Shown piece after piece: positions 46,108 to 58,074 of a DNA stretch of 64,000 bases. Both the position numbers and the translations under genes were made by a program. The notes beneath the pieces were generated by a model that worked only from the letters and a program-made list of their open reading frames with translations, searched no databases and was not told the DNA's origin. How positions within the stretch are numbered: position 1 is the first letter of the stretch; each line of letters opens with the position of its first letter. This DNA comes from Brucella sp. 21LCYQ03 (lineage in GTDB: Bacteria; Pseudomonadota; Alphaproteobacteria; Rhizobiales; Rhizobiaceae). Location: positions 124,001 through 188,000 of the forward strand of contig NZ_JAMJWE010000006.1 in the NCBI RefSeq assembly GCF_023554105.1, written 5' to 3'.

Positions 46108-46216
46108 TTTATAAATTACACAATCCCACCTTTTCAAGCTTTCAGAATGCGGCATACTGGCTCTAAGCATTGAGACAATAATTCCGTAATTTCTTAGCTT
46201 TCCAAGGTCATAGCGA

Positions 46217-47749
46217 ATGCAGGAACTTCTCGAACAGCTTGAAGCCCGTCGTGCCGAAGCCCGTCTTGGCGGCGGACAGAAGCGCATCGATGCGCAACAC
46301 GGCAAAGGCAAGCTCACCGCCCGCGAAAGATTAGACGTGCTTCTCGACGAAGGATCGTTCGAAGAGTTTGATATGTATGTCACCCATCGCTGCACCGACT
46401 TCGGCATGGAAAAGCAGAAGATCGCAGGCGATGGCGTTGTCACCGGTTGGGGCACGATCAATGGCCGGCAGGTCTATGTATTCAGTCAGGATTTTACTGT
46501 TCTTGGCGGCTCGCTTTCTGAAACCCACGCGCAGAAAATCTGTAAGATCATGGATATGGCGATGCAGAATGGCGCGCCGGTCATTGGGCTCAATGATTCT
46601 GGCGGCGCACGCATTCAGGAAGGCGTAGCATCCCTTGCAGGCTATGCTGATGTTTTCAAACGCAATGCTGATGCTTCCGGGGTCATTCCGCAGATTTCCG
46701 TGATCATGGGGCCATGTGCGGGCGGCGCGGTCTACTCGCCAGCCATGACCGATTTCATCTTCATGGTGCGCGACAGTTCCTACATGTTTGTGACTGGCCC
46801 AGACGTGGTGAAAACCGTCACCAACGAAATCGTCACAGCAGAAGAACTGGGCGGCGCCTCGACACATACTAGGAAATCATCGGTTGCCGATGGCGCCTAT
46901 GAAAACGATATCGAAACGCTTGAGCAGGTTCGCATCCTTTTCGATTTCCTGCCGCTGAACAATCGTGAGAAAGCGCCGACCCGTCCGTTCCATGACGACC
47001 CGGCTCGCCTTGAAATGCGGCTTGATACACTAATCCCGGACAGCGCCAACAAGCCTTACGACATGAAAGAGCTGATTCTCGCGCTGGCGGATGAAGGCGA
47101 CTTCTTTGAAATTCAGGAAGCATTTGCCAAAAACATCATCACCGGCTTTATCCGTATGGAAGGCCAAACAATCGGCGTCGTCGCCAATCAGCCGATGGTA
47201 CTGGCGGGTTGTCTCGATATTGATTCATCACGCAAGGCAGCGCGCTTTGTCCGGTTCTGCGATGCATTCAGCATTCCAATCCTGACACTTGTGGATGTAC
47301 CGGGCTTCCTGCCGGGGACATCACAGGAATATGGCGGCGTGATCAAACACGGTGCCAAGCTGCTCTTTGCCTATTCGCAGGCAACCGTCCCGATGGTCAC
47401 ACTGATCACGCGTAAAGCCTATGGCGGCGCTTATGACGTGATGGCATCCAAACATATCGGTGCCGACATCAATTATGCGTGGCCGACGGCAGAAATCGCC
47501 GTGATGGGTGCCAAGGGAGCGACCGAAATCCTTTATCGCTCGGAACTTGGCGACGCGGAAAAAATTGCGGCCCGCACGCAAGAATATGAAGAGCGCTTCG
47601 CCAATCCATTCGTTGCTGCCGAACGCGGCTTCATTGACGAAGTGATCATGCCGCATTCTTCCCGCCGCCGTATCGCCCGTGCGTTCTCTGCGCTTCGCAA
47701 TAAGAGCCAGACCGCGCCATGGAAGAAACACGACACCATTCCGCTGTAA
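46217..47749 (+). CDS. pccB: Propionyl-CoA carboxylase beta subunit
   Basis: A 510-residue carboxyltransferase subunit that moves CO2 from biotin to propionyl-CoA, giving methylmalonyl-CoA. Typical segments are [38 protein letters not shown] and [20 protein letters not shown]. Length is normal. The ATG follows a weak purine stretch. It heads the rightward pcc-mutase operon and faces pccR. Confidence 0.95.
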   Translation: MQELLEQLEARRAEARLGGGQKRIDAQHGKGKLTARERLDVLLDEGSFEEFDMYVTHRCTDFGMEKQKIAGDGVVTGWGTINGRQVYVFSQDFTVLGGSLSETHAQKICKIMDMAMQNGAPVIGLNDSGGARIQEGVASLAGYADVFKRNADASGVIPQISVIMGPCAGGAVYSPAMTDFIFMVRDSSYMFVTGPDVVKTVTNEIVTAEELGGASTHTRKSSVADGAYENDIETLEQVRILFDFLPLNNREKAPTRPFHDDPARLEMRLDTLIPDSANKPYDMKELILALADEGDFFEIQEAFAKNIITGFIRMEGQTIGVVANQPMVLAGCLDIDSSRKAARFVRFCDAFSIPILTLVDVPGFLPGTSQEYGGVIKHGAKLLFAYSQATVPMVTLITRKAYGGAYDVMASKHIGADINYAWPTAEIAVMGAKGATEILYRSELGDAEKIAARTQEYEERFANPFVAAERGFIDEVIMPHSSRRRIARAFSALRNKSQTAPWKKHDTIPL

Positions 47750-47771
47750 GATTGCTACGGGTACGATTCAG

Positions 47772-49775
47772 ATGATCAAGAAAATCCTCATTGCCAATCG
47801 CGGCGAAATCGCATGCCGGGTTATCAAAACCGCCAAGAAAATGGGCATTGCGACAGTCGCAGTCTATTCCGACGCAGACCGCAACGCGCTGCATGTCAAA
47901 ATGGCTGACGAAGCAGTCCACATCGGACCAGCGCCCTCGAACCAGTCTTACATCGTCATTGATAAAATTCTCGCAGCAATCAAAGATACTGGCGCAGATG
48001 CCGTTCATCCGGGTTACGGTTTCTTGTCTGAGAACCCGCGCTTTGCGCAAGCGCTGAAAGCCGCCAATGTCACTTTCATTGGCCCGCCCGTGAATGCCAT
48101 TGAAGCCATGGGCGACAAGATCACCTCTAAAAAGCTGGCAAGCGAAGCCGGTGTCTCGACCGTTCCCGGCCATATGGGGCTGATCGAGAATGCAGACGAG
48201 GCAGTCCGCATTTCCACATCTATCGGCTATCCGGTGATGATTAAGGCTTCCGCAGGTGGCGGCGGCAAGGGAATGCGCATTGCATGGAATGATGATGAAG
48301 CCCGCGAAGGCTTCCAGCTTTCCCGCAATGAGGCGAAATCCTCCTTTGGCGATGACCGTATCTTCATCGAAAAATTCGTCACCCAGCCGCGCCATATCGA
48401 AATTCAGGTGCTCGGCGACCAGCACGGCAATGTCATTTATCTGGGCGAACGCGAATGTTCCATTCAGCGCCGCAATCAGAAAGTGATTGAGGAAGCGCCC
48501 TCTCCGTTTCTCGATGAAGCAACACGCAAAGCCATGGGCGAACAGGCGGTCGCGCTTGCCAAGGCAGTTGGCTATTTTTCCGCAGGCACGGTCGAATTCA
48601 TCGTCGATGGTGATCGCAATTTCTATTTCCTCGAAATGAATACGCGCTTGCAGGTCGAGCATCCGGTAACGGAACTCATCACAGGCATTGATCTGGTTGA
48701 GGAAATGATCCGCGTTGCTTCTGGTGAAAAGCTGCGCCTTAGTCAGGCTGACGTGAAACTCAACGGCTGGGCAATCGAAAGCCGCCTTTATGCCGAAGAC
48801 CCTTATCGCAACTTCCTGCCTTCCATTGGCAGGCTGACGCGCTATCGTCCGCCCGTCAAGGGACGCAATGCAAACGGCACCATCATCCGCAATGACACAG
48901 GTGTCTTTGAGGGCGGCGAAATTTCGATGTATTACGACCCCATGATTGCAAAACTGTGCACATGGGGACCGGATCGGACAAGCGCAATTATCGCGATGAG
49001 CGGAGCTCTCGATGCATTTGAAGTGGAAGGCATCGGCCACAATCTGCCATTTCTGTCCGCCGTTATGGAGCATCCGCGTTTTCGTGCGGGCGCACTGACC
49101 ACTGCGTTCATTGCTGAAGAATATCCCGATGGCTTTGGAGGTGTGGCGGTATCGGAAGATGATGCGCATATGCTCGCCACCGTCGCTGCACAGATCAATC
49201 TGGGTGTCGAACGGCGCGACAGCCAGATTTCCGGCAGGCTTTCGCCGCAGGATCAGTCGGTCGCCACCGATTGGGTGGTGACACTTGGCGGCCACAGCCT
49301 GCCCATTCGCATATCTGAGGGCGAAGGCGGCACCATCATCAACTTTGCCGATGGCAAAAACCTGCCCGTTGCCAGCGACTGGCATCCCGGCAATCAGCTT
49401 GGCTCGTTCACGGTTGACGGCAAGTCAATTGCCGTCAAGGTTTTGCGTTCAGGAACAGGCTGGCGGCTGCGCTGGCGCGGCATTGATGTGATCGCTCATG
49501 TCCGCAGGCCACGCGTAGCAGAATTGGCAAAGCTTATGCCGGTTAAGCTGCCACCGGATACATCAAAAATGCTGCTCTGCCCTATGCCTGGCGTGATTAC
49601 CTCTGTTCTCGTCAAAGATGGTGATACGGTCGAGGCTGGTCAGCCACTGGCAACCGTAGAAGCCATGAAGATGGAAAATGTGCTGCGCGCCGAGCGTCGT
49701 TCAACGGTTAAGCGCATCACTGCGGAAGAAGGCGCAAGCCTCGCGGTTGATGAGCTTATCATGGAATTTGAGTGA
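47772..49775 (+). CDS. pccA: Propionyl-CoA carboxylase alpha subunit (biotin)
   Basis: A 667-residue biotin carboxylase subunit. The N-terminal biotin carboxylase domain opens [20 protein letters not shown] and has the ATP-grasp Gly-rich loop [14 protein letters not shown] and [17 protein letters not shown] domain links to the C-terminal biotin carrier domain, where K633 in [10 protein letters not shown] carries biotin. A frame 31 codons longer is open but overlaps pcc[10 protein letters not shown] is the family start. It follows pccB by 22 bases. Confidence 0.95.
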   Translation: MIKKILIANRGEIACRVIKTAKKMGIATVAVYSDADRNALHVKMADEAVHIGPAPSNQSYIVIDKILAAIKDTGADAVHPGYGFLSENPRFAQALKAANVTFIGPPVNAIEAMGDKITSKKLASEAGVSTVPGHMGLIENADEAVRISTSIGYPVMIKASAGGGGKGMRIAWNDDEAREGFQLSRNEAKSSFGDDRIFIEKFVTQPRHIEIQVLGDQHGNVIYLGERECSIQRRNQKVIEEAPSPFLDEATRKAMGEQAVALAKAVGYFSAGTVEFIVDGDRNFYFLEMNTRLQVEHPVTELITGIDLVEEMIRVASGEKLRLSQADVKLNGWAIESRLYAEDPYRNFLPSIGRLTRYRPPVKGRNANGTIIRNDTGVFEGGEISMYYDPMIAKLCTWGPDRTSAIIAMSGALDAFEVEGIGHNLPFLSAVMEHPRFRAGALTTAFIAEEYPDGFGGVAVSEDDAHMLATVAAQINLGVERRDSQISGRLSPQDQSVATDWVVTLGGHSLPIRISEGEGGTIINFADGKNLPVASDWHPGNQLGSFTVDGKSIAVKVLRSGTGWRLRWRGIDVIAHVRRPRVAELAKLMPVKLPPDTSKMLLCPMPGVITSVLVKDGDTVEAGQPLATVEAMKMENVLRAERRSTVKRITAEEGASLAVDELIMEFE

Positions 49776-49783
49776 GGACGGAT

Positions 49784-51925
49784 ATGAGCGAGCGCCCCAC
49801 AAAAAGCGATTGGTCGAAGCTGGCCGAAAAGGAACTGAAGCGCCCTACCGATAGCCTTGTCTGGCACACACCCGAAGGCATAGACGTGAAGCCGCTTTAT
49901 ACGGCTGATGATTTAGCTCCGATCGGGCATCTCGACACTCTGCCCGGCTTTGAACCCTTTCTGCGCGGGCCGCGTGCAACCATGTATGCCGGTCGCCCAT
50001 GGACCATCCGGCAATATGCGGGCTTTTCGACCGCCGAAGAATCGAACAATTTTTACCGCAAAGCGCTTGCAGCCGGTCAGCAAGGTGTATCGGTTGCTTT
50101 TGATCTCGCGACGCATCGCGGCTATGACAGCGACCATCCGCGCGTTGAAGGCGATGTGGGCAAAGCAGGCGTAGCAATCGACTCAGTAGAGGATATGAAA
50201 ATCCTCTTTGATGGCATCCCGCTTGAAAAGATTTCCGTCTCCATGACGATGAACGGCGCGGTTATCCCGATCCTCGCCAATTTTATCGTCGCTGGCGAAG
50301 AACAGGGCGTTTCTCGCGATCTGCTGTCGGGCACCATTCAGAATGATATTCTGAAAGAGTTCATGGTGCGCAACACCTATATCTATCCGCCGGAACCCTC
50401 TATGCGGATTATTGCGGACATCATCGCCTATACCGCGACGGAAATGCCGAAATTCAACTCGATTTCCATCTCCGGCTATCACATGCAGGAAGCCGGTGCG
50501 ACGCTGGTGCAGGAACTGGCATTTACGCTGGCCGACGGCCGAGAATATGTGCGCGCAGCACTCAACAAGGGCCTCAATGTCGATGAGTTTGCTGGGCGTC
50601 TGTCGTTCTTCTTCGCCATTGGCATGAACTTCTTCATGGAAATCGCCAAGCTGCGCGCAGCCCGCCTGCTCTGGTCGCGCATCATGAAGGAATTCGACCC
50701 GAAAAAGCCCGGCTCGCTGATGCTGCGCACTCATTGCCAAACATCAGGCGTGTCTTTGCAGGAGCAAGACCCTTACAACAACATCGTACGAACGGCCTTT
50801 GAGGCTATGTCGGCGGCGCTTGGCGGCACGCAATCGCTGCATACCAATTCTTTTGACGAAGCCATTGCTTTGCCGACGGAATTTTCTGCGCGCATTGCCC
50901 GTAACACGCAGCTTATTCTGCAAAACGAAACCGGCGTTACCAAAGTCGTCGATCCGCTTGCGGGCTCCTATTACATCGAAAGCTTGACCAACGAACTGGC
51001 CGAAAAAGCATGGGCGCTGATTGAAGAAGTCGAAGGCTTAGGCGGCATGACCAAGGCCGTTGAAAGCGGTCTGCCCAAGCGCCTGATCGAAGAAGCAGCC
51101 ACCCGCAGGCAGGCCGCGGTCGATAAGGGCGAAGAGGTCATCGTCGGCGTCAACAAGTTCCGTCTGGAGCAGGAAGACAATATCGACATTCTCGAAATCG
51201 ATAACACCGCCGTCCGCAATTCGCAGATTGCTCGCCTCAATCGCATCAAAGAAACCCGCAACAAAGCTAAGGTCGAAGCAGCACTTTCCGAACTGGAACA
51301 GGTCGCAAAGACCGGCGAAGGCAATATCTTGGCGGCAGCGGTGGAGGCCTCGCGTGCACGCGCAACCGTCGGCGAAATTTCAGACGCCATGCGCAGCGCA
51401 TTCGGCGATCACGCTGCTGTGCCGAAAGTCGTCAAGGATGTCTATGGCACAGCCTATGAGAATGAGCCGGAATATTTGACGCTTGTAGAACGCCTGGAAG
51501 AATTCTCCAAAAACACCGGTGACAAGCCGCGTCTGATGGTTGCCAAGCTCGGTCAGGATGGGCACGACCGCGGTGCAAAAATCATTGCTTCTGCCTTTGG
51601 TGACATCGGCTTTGAAGTGCTGGCCGGGCCTTTGTTTCAAACACCCGATGAAGCGGCTGATATGGCGATCAAGGCAAAGGTGCATGTGCTGGGCGTGTCA
51701 TCGCTGGCAGCCGGGCATAAAACACTGTTGCCGCAGCTTGTCGAAACACTTCGCAAAAAAGGTGCTGAAAATATCATCGTCGTTTGTGGCGGTGTGGTTC
51801 CACGTCAGGACTACCAATATCTGTTCGATCGTGGTGTATCGGCAGTGTTTGGCCCGGGAACAAATGTGCTTGATTGCGCGCGCGCAGTGCTTGATCTCAT
51901 GGAAGGAAAACGCCGTAATCTCTGA
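49784..51925 (+). CDS. scpA: Methylmalonyl-CoA mutase
   Basis: A 713-residue adenosylcobalamin-dependent mutase, single-chain type, turning methylmalonyl-CoA into succinyl-CoA. The N-terminal TIM barrel binds the substrate ([20 protein letters not shown]) and the C-terminal domain binds cobalamin through D592-x-H594-xx-G597 ([10 protein letters not shown]). The start [10 protein letters not shown] follows GAGGACGG; a GTG four codons earlier overlaps the pccA stop. With pccAB it takes propionyl-CoA into the TCA cycle; the epimerase is not in the window. Confidence 0.95.
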   Translation: MSERPTKSDWSKLAEKELKRPTDSLVWHTPEGIDVKPLYTADDLAPIGHLDTLPGFEPFLRGPRATMYAGRPWTIRQYAGFSTAEESNNFYRKALAAGQQGVSVAFDLATHRGYDSDHPRVEGDVGKAGVAIDSVEDMKILFDGIPLEKISVSMTMNGAVIPILANFIVAGEEQGVSRDLLSGTIQNDILKEFMVRNTYIYPPEPSMRIIADIIAYTATEMPKFNSISISGYHMQEAGATLVQELAFTLADGREYVRAALNKGLNVDEFAGRLSFFFAIGMNFFMEIAKLRAARLLWSRIMKEFDPKKPGSLMLRTHCQTSGVSLQEQDPYNNIVRTAFEAMSAALGGTQSLHTNSFDEAIALPTEFSARIARNTQLILQNETGVTKVVDPLAGSYYIESLTNELAEKAWALIEEVEGLGGMTKAVESGLPKRLIEEAATRRQAAVDKGEEVIVGVNKFRLEQEDNIDILEIDNTAVRNSQIARLNRIKETRNKAKVEAALSELEQVAKTGEGNILAAAVEASRARATVGEISDAMRSAFGDHAAVPKVVKDVYGTAYENEPEYLTLVERLEEFSKNTGDKPRLMVAKLGQDGHDRGAKIIASAFGDIGFEVLAGPLFQTPDEAADMAIKAKVHVLGVSSLAAGHKTLLPQLVETLRKKGAENIIVVCGGVVPRQDYQYLFDRGVSAVFGPGTNVLDCARAVLDLMEGKRRNL

Positions 51926-51978
51926 ATGAGATCAGACGGATACGGTGCAAACAAGACTCATTTTATCAACGACTTGAG

Positions 51979-52006
51979 AAGCCGGACGAACTATCCGGCT
52001 TTATTG
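51979..52006 (+). terminator. Rho-independent terminator of scpA
   Basis: AAGCCGGA and TCCGGCTT form an 8-bp stem with a seven-base loop, followed by TATTGTTT, about 55 bases after the stop and also facing the end of the convergent gene. Confidence 0.75.
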
Positions 52007-52018
52007 TTTCGAGACCAA

Positions 52019-52453
<435 letters not shown>

Positions 52454-52527
52454 TCACCTTTCCCTGCAACTTCTGATGCCTATATCAAAAATGCACCTGC
52501 ATTTATTACAACCAGAAAGGACATCTC

Positions 52528-53064
52528 ATGGCCATCACACGAAAGGAAGAAGCCCGCGCGTTGAATGCAGAAGAACGCGAACTGGTAGAAAAATCCCACC
52601 ACCCGCTTCTTCAGGAAGTTCCCGACTCTGAACTATCGCAGCTTGCAAAGCTTTTGCGCGACCGCCGCAGCAAAGCACGGGATCAGGCCCATCAACGTCG
52701 ACGCGAAATGCGTGGCAAAGCTGCCGCACGCGGTGCATCGGCATCAAAGGCTGACGAAGGCTCACACCTGAAAGTTTCTGTTCTGGCTATGGCCATGCGC
52801 CGCATCAATGCAGAAGTTGATCGCCGCCGCAGCATGTCGGCAAGCAACGACCTTATCGCTAATGCGAAGAAGGCTCTAGCAACCAAGAAAGCCAGCGAAA
52901 AGAATGAAACGACGTTTAACACGCGGCACGCGCGTCATGGCATGCGCAATATTCCCAATGAGAAAGCAGACAGCCTCATCCGGCCAATGGAGCGTGGACG
53001 TTTGAAAAAAGCCGCCAGCGTAGCTCAAGCTAAACGCGATGCCCGACAGGAAGCCGCGAGCTAA
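52528..53064 (+). CDS. hypothetical basic protein
   Basis: A 178-residue, strongly basic protein rich in Arg, Lys and Ala; I do not recognise a named family. The N terminus ARALNAEERELVEKSHHPLL and the segment ELSQLAKLLRDRRSKARDQA look like helices; the middle and C terminus (KKAASVAQAKRDARQEAAS) are probably disordered or nucleic-acid binding. AGAAAGGAC precedes the ATG. It is divergent from the PASDPV gene, which has a stress promoter, but no such promoter is seen for this gene. A nucleic-acid-binding role is a guess from composition. Confidence 0.65.
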   Translation: MAITRKEEARALNAEERELVEKSHHPLLQEVPDSELSQLAKLLRDRRSKARDQAHQRRREMRGKAAARGASASKADEGSHLKVSVLAMAMRRINAEVDRRRSMSASNDLIANAKKALATKKASEKNETTFNTRHARHGMRNIPNEKADSLIRPMERGRLKKAASVAQAKRDARQEAAS

Positions 53065-53075
53065 TTACCCTGTAC

Positions 53076-53115
53076 CATCACCCGGAAATGGACTTCATTT
53101 TCGGGTGATGTTTAT
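53076..53115 (+). terminator. Rho-independent terminator
   Basis: CATCACCCG (53076-53084) pairs with CGGGTGATG (53102-53110), and the stem continues inward with few mismatches; TTTATTT follows. It ends the basic-protein gene. Confidence 0.8.
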
Positions 53116-53170
53116 TTAAAAACAATGGTTTAAAATTCTTTCTTATACAATAGATTTATAAATCTCACTC

Positions 53171-54004
53171 TCAGAAATGTAATCCAAAACCCTGCATCAA
53201 ACGGCGAATAGCATAATCAGGCTTGTTCGATGTGAACACCACCAGATCATCGTGATGATGTAGCGCCTCATCAATCTCGCGTGGTTGCAAAAGTGAAACC
53301 GTGCGCCGCGCTATCGCCTCGGCAGGGTCGAGCCAATCGACCGGCCACGGTGCTAGCCGTCGGAAAACATTGACCAGAAAAGGATAATGCGTGCAGGCCA
53401 GTACGACAATATCCGTGCGTTCATCGGCCTTTTCAACAAAGCATGGCGTGATCTGTTCAACGACCAGCGCCTCATCGATCTTCTCACCGCGAATATGGGC
53501 TTCCGCTACACCTGCAAGCCGATCCGCTCCGACAAGCCGCACATGACATTGTGAGCCAAAAGACTGGATGAGATCACGCGTATAGGCACGCTTGACCGTA
53601 CCGGGTGTTGCAAGCACGGAGACGAGCCCTGACGACGTACGTTCGGCAGCAGGCTTTATTGCGGGAACCGTTCCGACAAAAGGCACCGAAGAATAAGCAC
53701 GGCGCAAATCATCAAGCACCAGCGTTGAGGCTGTGTTGCACGCGATCACCGCAATTTCGGGATCATGCTCAGCGATAAACTTGCCAAAAAGTTTGACAAT
53801 ACGCGCGCGGAGCGCTTCTTCTTCCCAGTCCCCATAGGGAAAGCCGGCATCATCGGCAATATAAACAAATCGTCGATCCGGCATCATAACCCGCAACTCG
53901 CGCAAAACCGTCAGACCACCGATACCACTATCAAAGACCAGAACCGGCCTTTCGGAATGGAGCGACAACATGCCGGAGTGCTCTGCTGCGGGTGCTGGTT
54001 TCAT
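53171..54004 (-). CDS. murI: Glutamate racemase
   Basis: A 277-residue racemase providing D-glutamate for peptidoglycan. The signature [15 protein letters not shown] holds the N-terminal Asp/Ser; the two catalytic cysteines are in [11 protein letters not shown] and [11 protein letters not shown], and the flap residues [13 protein letters not shown] are present. The first 15 residues are an extension without family similarity. It overlaps the upstream methyltransferase by four bases (ATGA). Confidence 0.94.
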   Translation of the reverse strand: MKPAPAAEHSGMLSLHSERPVLVFDSGIGGLTVLRELRVMMPDRRFVYIADDAGFPYGDWEEEALRARIVKLFGKFIAEHDPEIAVIACNTASTLVLDDLRRAYSSVPFVGTVPAIKPAAERTSSGLVSVLATPGTVKRAYTRDLIQSFGSQCHVRLVGADRLAGVAEAHIRGEKIDEALVVEQITPCFVEKADERTDIVVLACTHYPFLVNVFRRLAPWPVDWLDPAEAIARRTVSLLQPREIDEALHHHDDLVVFTSNKPDYAIRRLMQGFGLHF

Positions 54005-54831
54005 TCAGCCTTGTCCTCTGTTGCCGGTTTGCGTGCACGGCTTTCTGGTGCACCCGAACCACGCGGCTTTTTGGGTGTAAACACATCAAGCGATGTGATC
54101 ACGCCGCGTAGAAGTTTGAGTTCTGCCGATGCAAAACCTGCGCGCGTCAGAACCGATCGCAGATTATTGACCATGATTTCTTTTTTGGCCTCAGGGCGGA
54201 AATAACCCCGAATATCAAGCGCCTCTTCCAGATGATTGAAAAGACTCTGCAATTCCTGCTTAGGCGCTGCTTCCATTTCTGGTCCACGGAAAACGGTATC
54301 CGTCTCGCTCTCAAGGCCCGACTTCATCCACTCATAAGACATGAGCAATACGGCCTGCGCGATATTAAGCGATGCAAAGGCCGGATTAACCGGGAATGTC
54401 ACCAGTTCATCCGCAAGACCAACTTCTTCATTGCTAAGACCAAAACGCTCGCGCCCGAACATGATGCCAGTCTTCTCACCAGCTCTGAAACGGTGGCGCA
54501 ATTCGCCATTGGCTTCCACCGGGCTGCGCACCTGCTTAAAGCCGTCACGCTCACGTGCTGTTGTGGCATAAACGAAATTGAGATCAGCAAGCGCCGATGG
54601 GAGATCATCATAAACAACCGCATTATCGATGATGTGATCCGCCTTGCTGGCAGCGGCGCGGGCTTTCTCGCTCGGAAATTCTTCACGCGGCTGCACAAGA
54701 CGCAATTCGGCAAGACCAAAATTTGCCATGGCGCGCGCCACCATGCCGATATTCTCCGGCAATTGCGGATTAACCAGAATGATCGCCGGACCTTCGGTGA
54801 TCAAAGGGCGCTGTTTGTCTGTACCTGCCAT
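54001..54831 (-). CDS. trmJ: TrmJ-like SPOUT RNA methyltransferase
   Basis: A 276-residue SPOUT-fold enzyme; closest look is TrmJ, which 2'-O-methylates tRNA position 32. Signatures are [40 protein letters not shown] and [20 protein letters not shown], which form the knot and bind SAM. The C-terminal helical part is extended and ends in a basic, low-complexity tail. A frame 50 codons longer is open, but the ATG of MAGTDKQRP, preceded by GGAAA, is where family similarity begins. tRNA specificity is inferred. Confidence 0.88.
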   Translation of the reverse strand: MAGTDKQRPLITEGPAIILVNPQLPENIGMVARAMANFGLAELRLVQPREEFPSEKARAAASKADHIIDNAVVYDDLPSALADLNFVYATTARERDGFKQVRSPVEANGELRHRFRAGEKTGIMFGRERFGLSNEEVGLADELVTFPVNPAFASLNIAQAVLLMSYEWMKSGLESETDTVFRGPEMEAAPKQELQSLFNHLEEALDIRGYFRPEAKKEIMVNNLRSVLTRAGFASAELKLLRGVITSLDVFTPKKPRGSGAPESRARKPATEDKAE

Positions 54832-55010
54832 GATAATTTCCGTCACTACTATATCAACACGGCGCTTCCCTGACATGTTTGACAGAGAATCGCAAAGATT
54901 CCCCTTACAAACATTGTCAAAAATCGCGTGTAGTAGCGGAATAACACCAGTCTTCGGCCCTTCCATGGCAGACTGCGCCAACCGACATCGAGTTAACAGG
55001 GAGGAAAATC

Positions 55011-55595
55011 ATGTCCGGCAAAAAGATTCTCATGATCTGTGGCGATTTCTGCGAAGATTATGAAACCATGGTTCCATTTCAGACGCTTCTGGCCGTTGGG
55101 CACAAAGTTCATGCGGTATGCCCCGGCAAAAAAGCGGGTGACGCCATTGCGACCGCTATTCACGACTTCGAAGGGCACCAGACTTACACCGAAAAGCCCG
55201 GCCATAATTTCACGCTCAATGCAACATTCGCCGATGTGAAAGCTGAGAACTATGACGCGCTGGTTATTCCGGGCGGGCGCGGACCAGAATATCTGCGCCT
55301 TGACGACAAAGTCATTGCCATTGTTGAGCATTTCTTTAAAGCCAACAAGCCTGTTGCAGCTGTCTGCCATGGCGCGCAACTACTCGCCGCCGCGCGTGTT
55401 CTGGAAGGTCGCACCTGCTCCGCTTATCCGGCCTGCCGCCCTGAAGTTGAGCTCGCAGGCGGAACCTACGCCGATATTCCAGTCGATCAGGCCGTGACTG
55501 ACGGAAATCTTGTGACGGCTCCTGCGTGGCCTGCCCATCCGGCATGGCTTTCGCAGTTCCTCGCCGTTCTTGGCACAAAAATCACGCATAGCTGA
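55011..55595 (+). CDS. DJ-1/PfpI family protein
   Basis: A 194-residue DJ-1/PfpI superfamily protein. The nucleophile elbow reads [13 protein letters not shown], with C119, and an acidic partner may be the Glu in [12 protein letters not shown] near the N terminus. The segment [13 protein letters not shown] is typical. Members are proteases, glyoxalase III-type enzymes or chaperones; the exact class cannot be told. GGGAGGAAAA precedes the ATG. A single gene with its own terminator, divergent from trmJ. Confidence 0.88.
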   Translation: MSGKKILMICGDFCEDYETMVPFQTLLAVGHKVHAVCPGKKAGDAIATAIHDFEGHQTYTEKPGHNFTLNATFADVKAENYDALVIPGGRGPEYLRLDDKVIAIVEHFFKANKPVAAVCHGAQLLAAARVLEGRTCSAYPACRPEVELAGGTYADIPVDQAVTDGNLVTAPAWPAHPAWLSQFLAVLGTKITHS

Positions 55596-55655
55596 GAGAC
55601 GGTTTAAACCGCGACTTTCATCATGCATGGCATTTCGCTAAAAATGCCAAATCAG

Positions 55656-55690
55656 AGCCTTTCCGGTAAATCTGCCGGAGAGGCTTTCTT
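55656..55690 (+). terminator. Rho-independent terminator of DJ-1 gene
   Basis: AGCCTTTCCGG and CCGGAGAGGCT pair over 11 positions with one G-T pair and an eight-base loop, followed by TTCTTG. A second small hairpin with GGCATT and AATGCC lies just before it. Confidence 0.75.
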
Positions 55691-55710
55691 GAAATGATAT
55701 GGAAGGTCAC

Positions 55711-56184
55711 ATGAAACCCGCCAAAACCATTGCTCTCTCGTTTGCCATAAGCATCAGCGCAATTCTCTTCGGCCCAGCAAATCTCGCCAATGCGCAGGAA
55801 GCCGCTGGCGCTGAAGTGGCGGTCATTTCGGAGCAGTATCCGGCGCCGGCGCCAGACACCTTCGGCCAGACGCAGTTCGTTTTGTCCGGCAATCCAGTTG
55901 TTCCTCCGCGCGACTACAGCAAAGGAACAATGCTTCCGTCCAAAGACGATTACCAGTCCAATGAACGCGGACGCATCTATGATGTTGTCTTTGCCGGTAT
56001 TGAAGCAGGCAAGATGCAATTCGAAGTCAGAGGCTATTCAATTGATAGCTTGGATTTTCCGGCGAGTGGCCAAACCATAGAATTTCCCGCTGATCAACGG
56101 CAGGTAATCATCCGCGACCTCACGTTCAACATTGATGAAGTGGCAGCCGGAAGCATCACTTATACGGTTCAACCACTCAAGTAA
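55711..56184 (+). CDS. hypothetical secreted protein
   Basis: A 157-residue protein with a signal peptide ending near ANLANAQEA. The mature part starts with a Pro/Ala-rich, likely disordered stretch (VISEQYPAPAPDTFGQTQFV), then a beta-rich domain (IYDVVFAGIEAGKMQFEVRG and FDINEVAAGSITYTVQ-like end). No cysteines. I do not recognise a family. GGAAGGT lies close upstream of this ATG; a four-codon longer start is possible. Periplasmic, function unknown. Confidence 0.65.
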   Translation: MKPAKTIALSFAISISAILFGPANLANAQEAAGAEVAVISEQYPAPAPDTFGQTQFVLSGNPVVPPRDYSKGTMLPSKDDYQSNERGRIYDVVFAGIEAGKMQFEVRGYSIDSLDFPASGQTIEFPADQRQVIIRDLTFNIDEVAAGSITYTVQPLK

Positions 56185-56241
56185 GTTGCAGCCAACAGCA
56201 ATCTGCGCGACACTGACCTTCGGGAAAAACGGGAGAAAGTC

Positions 56242-56634
56242 ATGTGCAGATTGTTCATAGGCGCAGAGCAGCAACTCTGGCAAAGCGTAACACGTTCGCT
56301 GCGTATTGATGGCGTCGTGACAAGTGTGCGGCTGGAGAACTTTTTCTGGTCGGCGCTCGAAGATATTGCCGGACGCGATGACATGAGCGTCAGCCGTCTG
56401 CTCGGCAAACTCTATGAGGAATCACGCGCAGAAGGTCACGACCTCGATAATTTCGCATCATTTCTGCGCGTGTGCTGCGGGCGATATCTTGCGCTTCAGG
56501 TCAATGGATTAATTCCGTCCGACAGAAAAGCTGCAATCTCCACACTTGATGCAGAAGAAATCTTGCGGCGCGAAAAAGAAACTTATCGTGATCCGCACTC
56601 CCCGTGGCAAAAATCTGCGCATCACGCGGCCTGA
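56242..56634 (+). CDS. ribbon-helix-helix domain protein
   Basis: A 130-residue protein with an N-terminal RHH-type segment (RSLRIDGVVTSVRLENFFWS, LEDIAGRDDMSVSRLLGKLY), of the RHH_4 class common in alphaproteobacteria, sometimes linked to aryl-sulfate sulfotransferase or regulation. In such proteins the strand of one chain pairs with another to bind DNA in the major groove. The second half has FASFLRVCCGRYLALQV. Partner and target are unknown. GGGAGAAAG precedes the ATG. Confidence 0.75.
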   Translation: MCRLFIGAEQQLWQSVTRSLRIDGVVTSVRLENFFWSALEDIAGRDDMSVSRLLGKLYEESRAEGHDLDNFASFLRVCCGRYLALQVNGLIPSDRKAAISTLDAEEILRREKETYRDPHSPWQKSAHHAA

Positions 56635-56731
56635 AAAATCGCCGATAGGCCAAAGAATAAGCCTCTGACACTTTGCCTCAGCGCTTACCGATGCTATACG
56701 GGCGCGACGCATTCAATGAGAGGCATTATCA

Positions 56732-57946
56732 ATGGCAAAAATCAAGGTTGCAAACCCGGTCGTTGAACTTGACGGCGATGAGATGACCCGCATCATCTGG
56801 CAGTTCATCAAGGACAAGCTGATCCATCCTTACCTCGACATCGATCTGAAATATTACGATCTTTCGGTCGAGCACCGCGATGCGACCAACGATCAGGTCA
56901 CCATTGACGCAGCAAACGCCATCAAGGAACACGGCGTTGGCGTAAAGTGCGCAACCATCACGCCGGACGAAGCCCGCGTTGAAGAATTCAAGCTTAAGAA
57001 GATGTGGAAGTCGCCAAACGGCACCATCCGTAACATCCTCGGCGGCGTTATTTTCCGCGAACCAATCATCTGCAAAAACGTCCCTCGCCTGGTTCCAGGT
57101 TGGACACAGCCAATCATCGTCGGCCGTCACGCTTTTGGTGACCAGTACCGCGCGACCGATTTCAAATTCCCGGGCAAAGGCACGCTGTCGATCAAGTTCG
57201 TCGGTGAAGATGGCGAAACGATCGAGCACGAAGTTTATCAAGCTCCGGCTGCTGGCGTGGCAATGGCCATGTACAACCTCGACGAATCGATCCGTGAATT
57301 TGCGCGCGCTTCGCTGAACTACGGCTTGCAGCGCAACTATCCGGTCTATCTCTCGACCAAGAACACCATTCTCAAGGCTTATGACGGTCGCTTCAAGGAC
57401 ATCTTTGAAGAAGTCTATCAGACCGAATTTGCTGAAAAGTTCAAAGCAGCGAAGATCTGGTACGAACATCGCCTGATCGACGACATGGTTGCATCGGCTC
57501 TCAAGTGGTCCGGCGGTTATGTCTGGGCTTGTAAGAACTACGACGGTGACGTGCAGTCCGACATCGTGGCACAGGGCTTCGGCTCACTCGGCCTGATGAC
57601 CTCGGTTCTGATGACGCCAGATGGCAAGACCGTTGAAGCTGAAGCTGCACACGGCACAGTAACCCGTCACTATCGCCAGCATCAGAAGGGCGAGGAAACC
57701 TCGACCAACTCAATCGCTTCGATCTTCGCATGGACCCGTGGCCTCGCACATCGTGCAAAGCTCGACGACAATGCAGAACTGAAGCGCTTTGCTGATACGC
57801 TGGAAAAGGTCTGCGTAGACACTGTTGAAAGCGGCTACATGACCAAGGATCTGGCGCTGCTTATCGGTCCAGATCAGCCATGGCTCTCGACTACGGGCTT
57901 CCTCGACAAGATCGATGAAAACCTTCAGAAGGCAATGGCTGCTTAA
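56732..57946 (+). CDS. icd: NADP-dependent isocitrate dehydrogenase
   Basis: A 404-residue enzyme of the homodimeric, eukaryote-like type II NADP-IDH class found in Rhizobiales; it oxidises isocitrate to 2-oxoglutarate with CO2 release. The substrate segment [19 protein letters not shown] and the metal/cofactor segments [26 protein letters not shown] and [18 protein letters not shown] are clear. GAGAGG precedes the ATG by about 8 bases. A monocistronic unit with a strong terminator. Confidence 0.97.
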   Translation: MAKIKVANPVVELDGDEMTRIIWQFIKDKLIHPYLDIDLKYYDLSVEHRDATNDQVTIDAANAIKEHGVGVKCATITPDEARVEEFKLKKMWKSPNGTIRNILGGVIFREPIICKNVPRLVPGWTQPIIVGRHAFGDQYRATDFKFPGKGTLSIKFVGEDGETIEHEVYQAPAAGVAMAMYNLDESIREFARASLNYGLQRNYPVYLSTKNTILKAYDGRFKDIFEEVYQTEFAEKFKAAKIWYEHRLIDDMVASALKWSGGYVWACKNYDGDVQSDIVAQGFGSLGLMTSVLMTPDGKTVEAEAAHGTVTRHYRQHQKGEETSTNSIASIFAWTRGLAHRAKLDDNAELKRFADTLEKVCVDTVESGYMTKDLALLIGPDQPWLSTTGFLDKIDENLQKAMAA

Positions 57947-57962
57947 GCCGGCCTGAATGAAC

Positions 57963-57996
57963 AAAAAAGCGGCGGGAATTTCCCGCCGCTTTTTTA
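57963..57996 (+). terminator. Rho-independent terminator of icd
   Basis: AAAAAAGCGGCGGGA and TCCCGCCGCTTTTTT form a perfect 15-bp stem with a three-base loop, 16 bases after the stop. Confidence 0.95.
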
Positions 57997-58074
57997 TTTG
58001 CGCGCCACTATTTATCTCTCGCAAGCACAATTAGTCCTCGATAGTCTGTTGTTACAGAAACAGGGAGGATTGAT

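Noticed and set aside
47646-49385. 579-codon minus-strand ORF
   Set aside because: It lies antisense over pccA; composition is Cys/His/Phe-heavy as expected of a mirror frame of a high-bias gene, with no family similarity.
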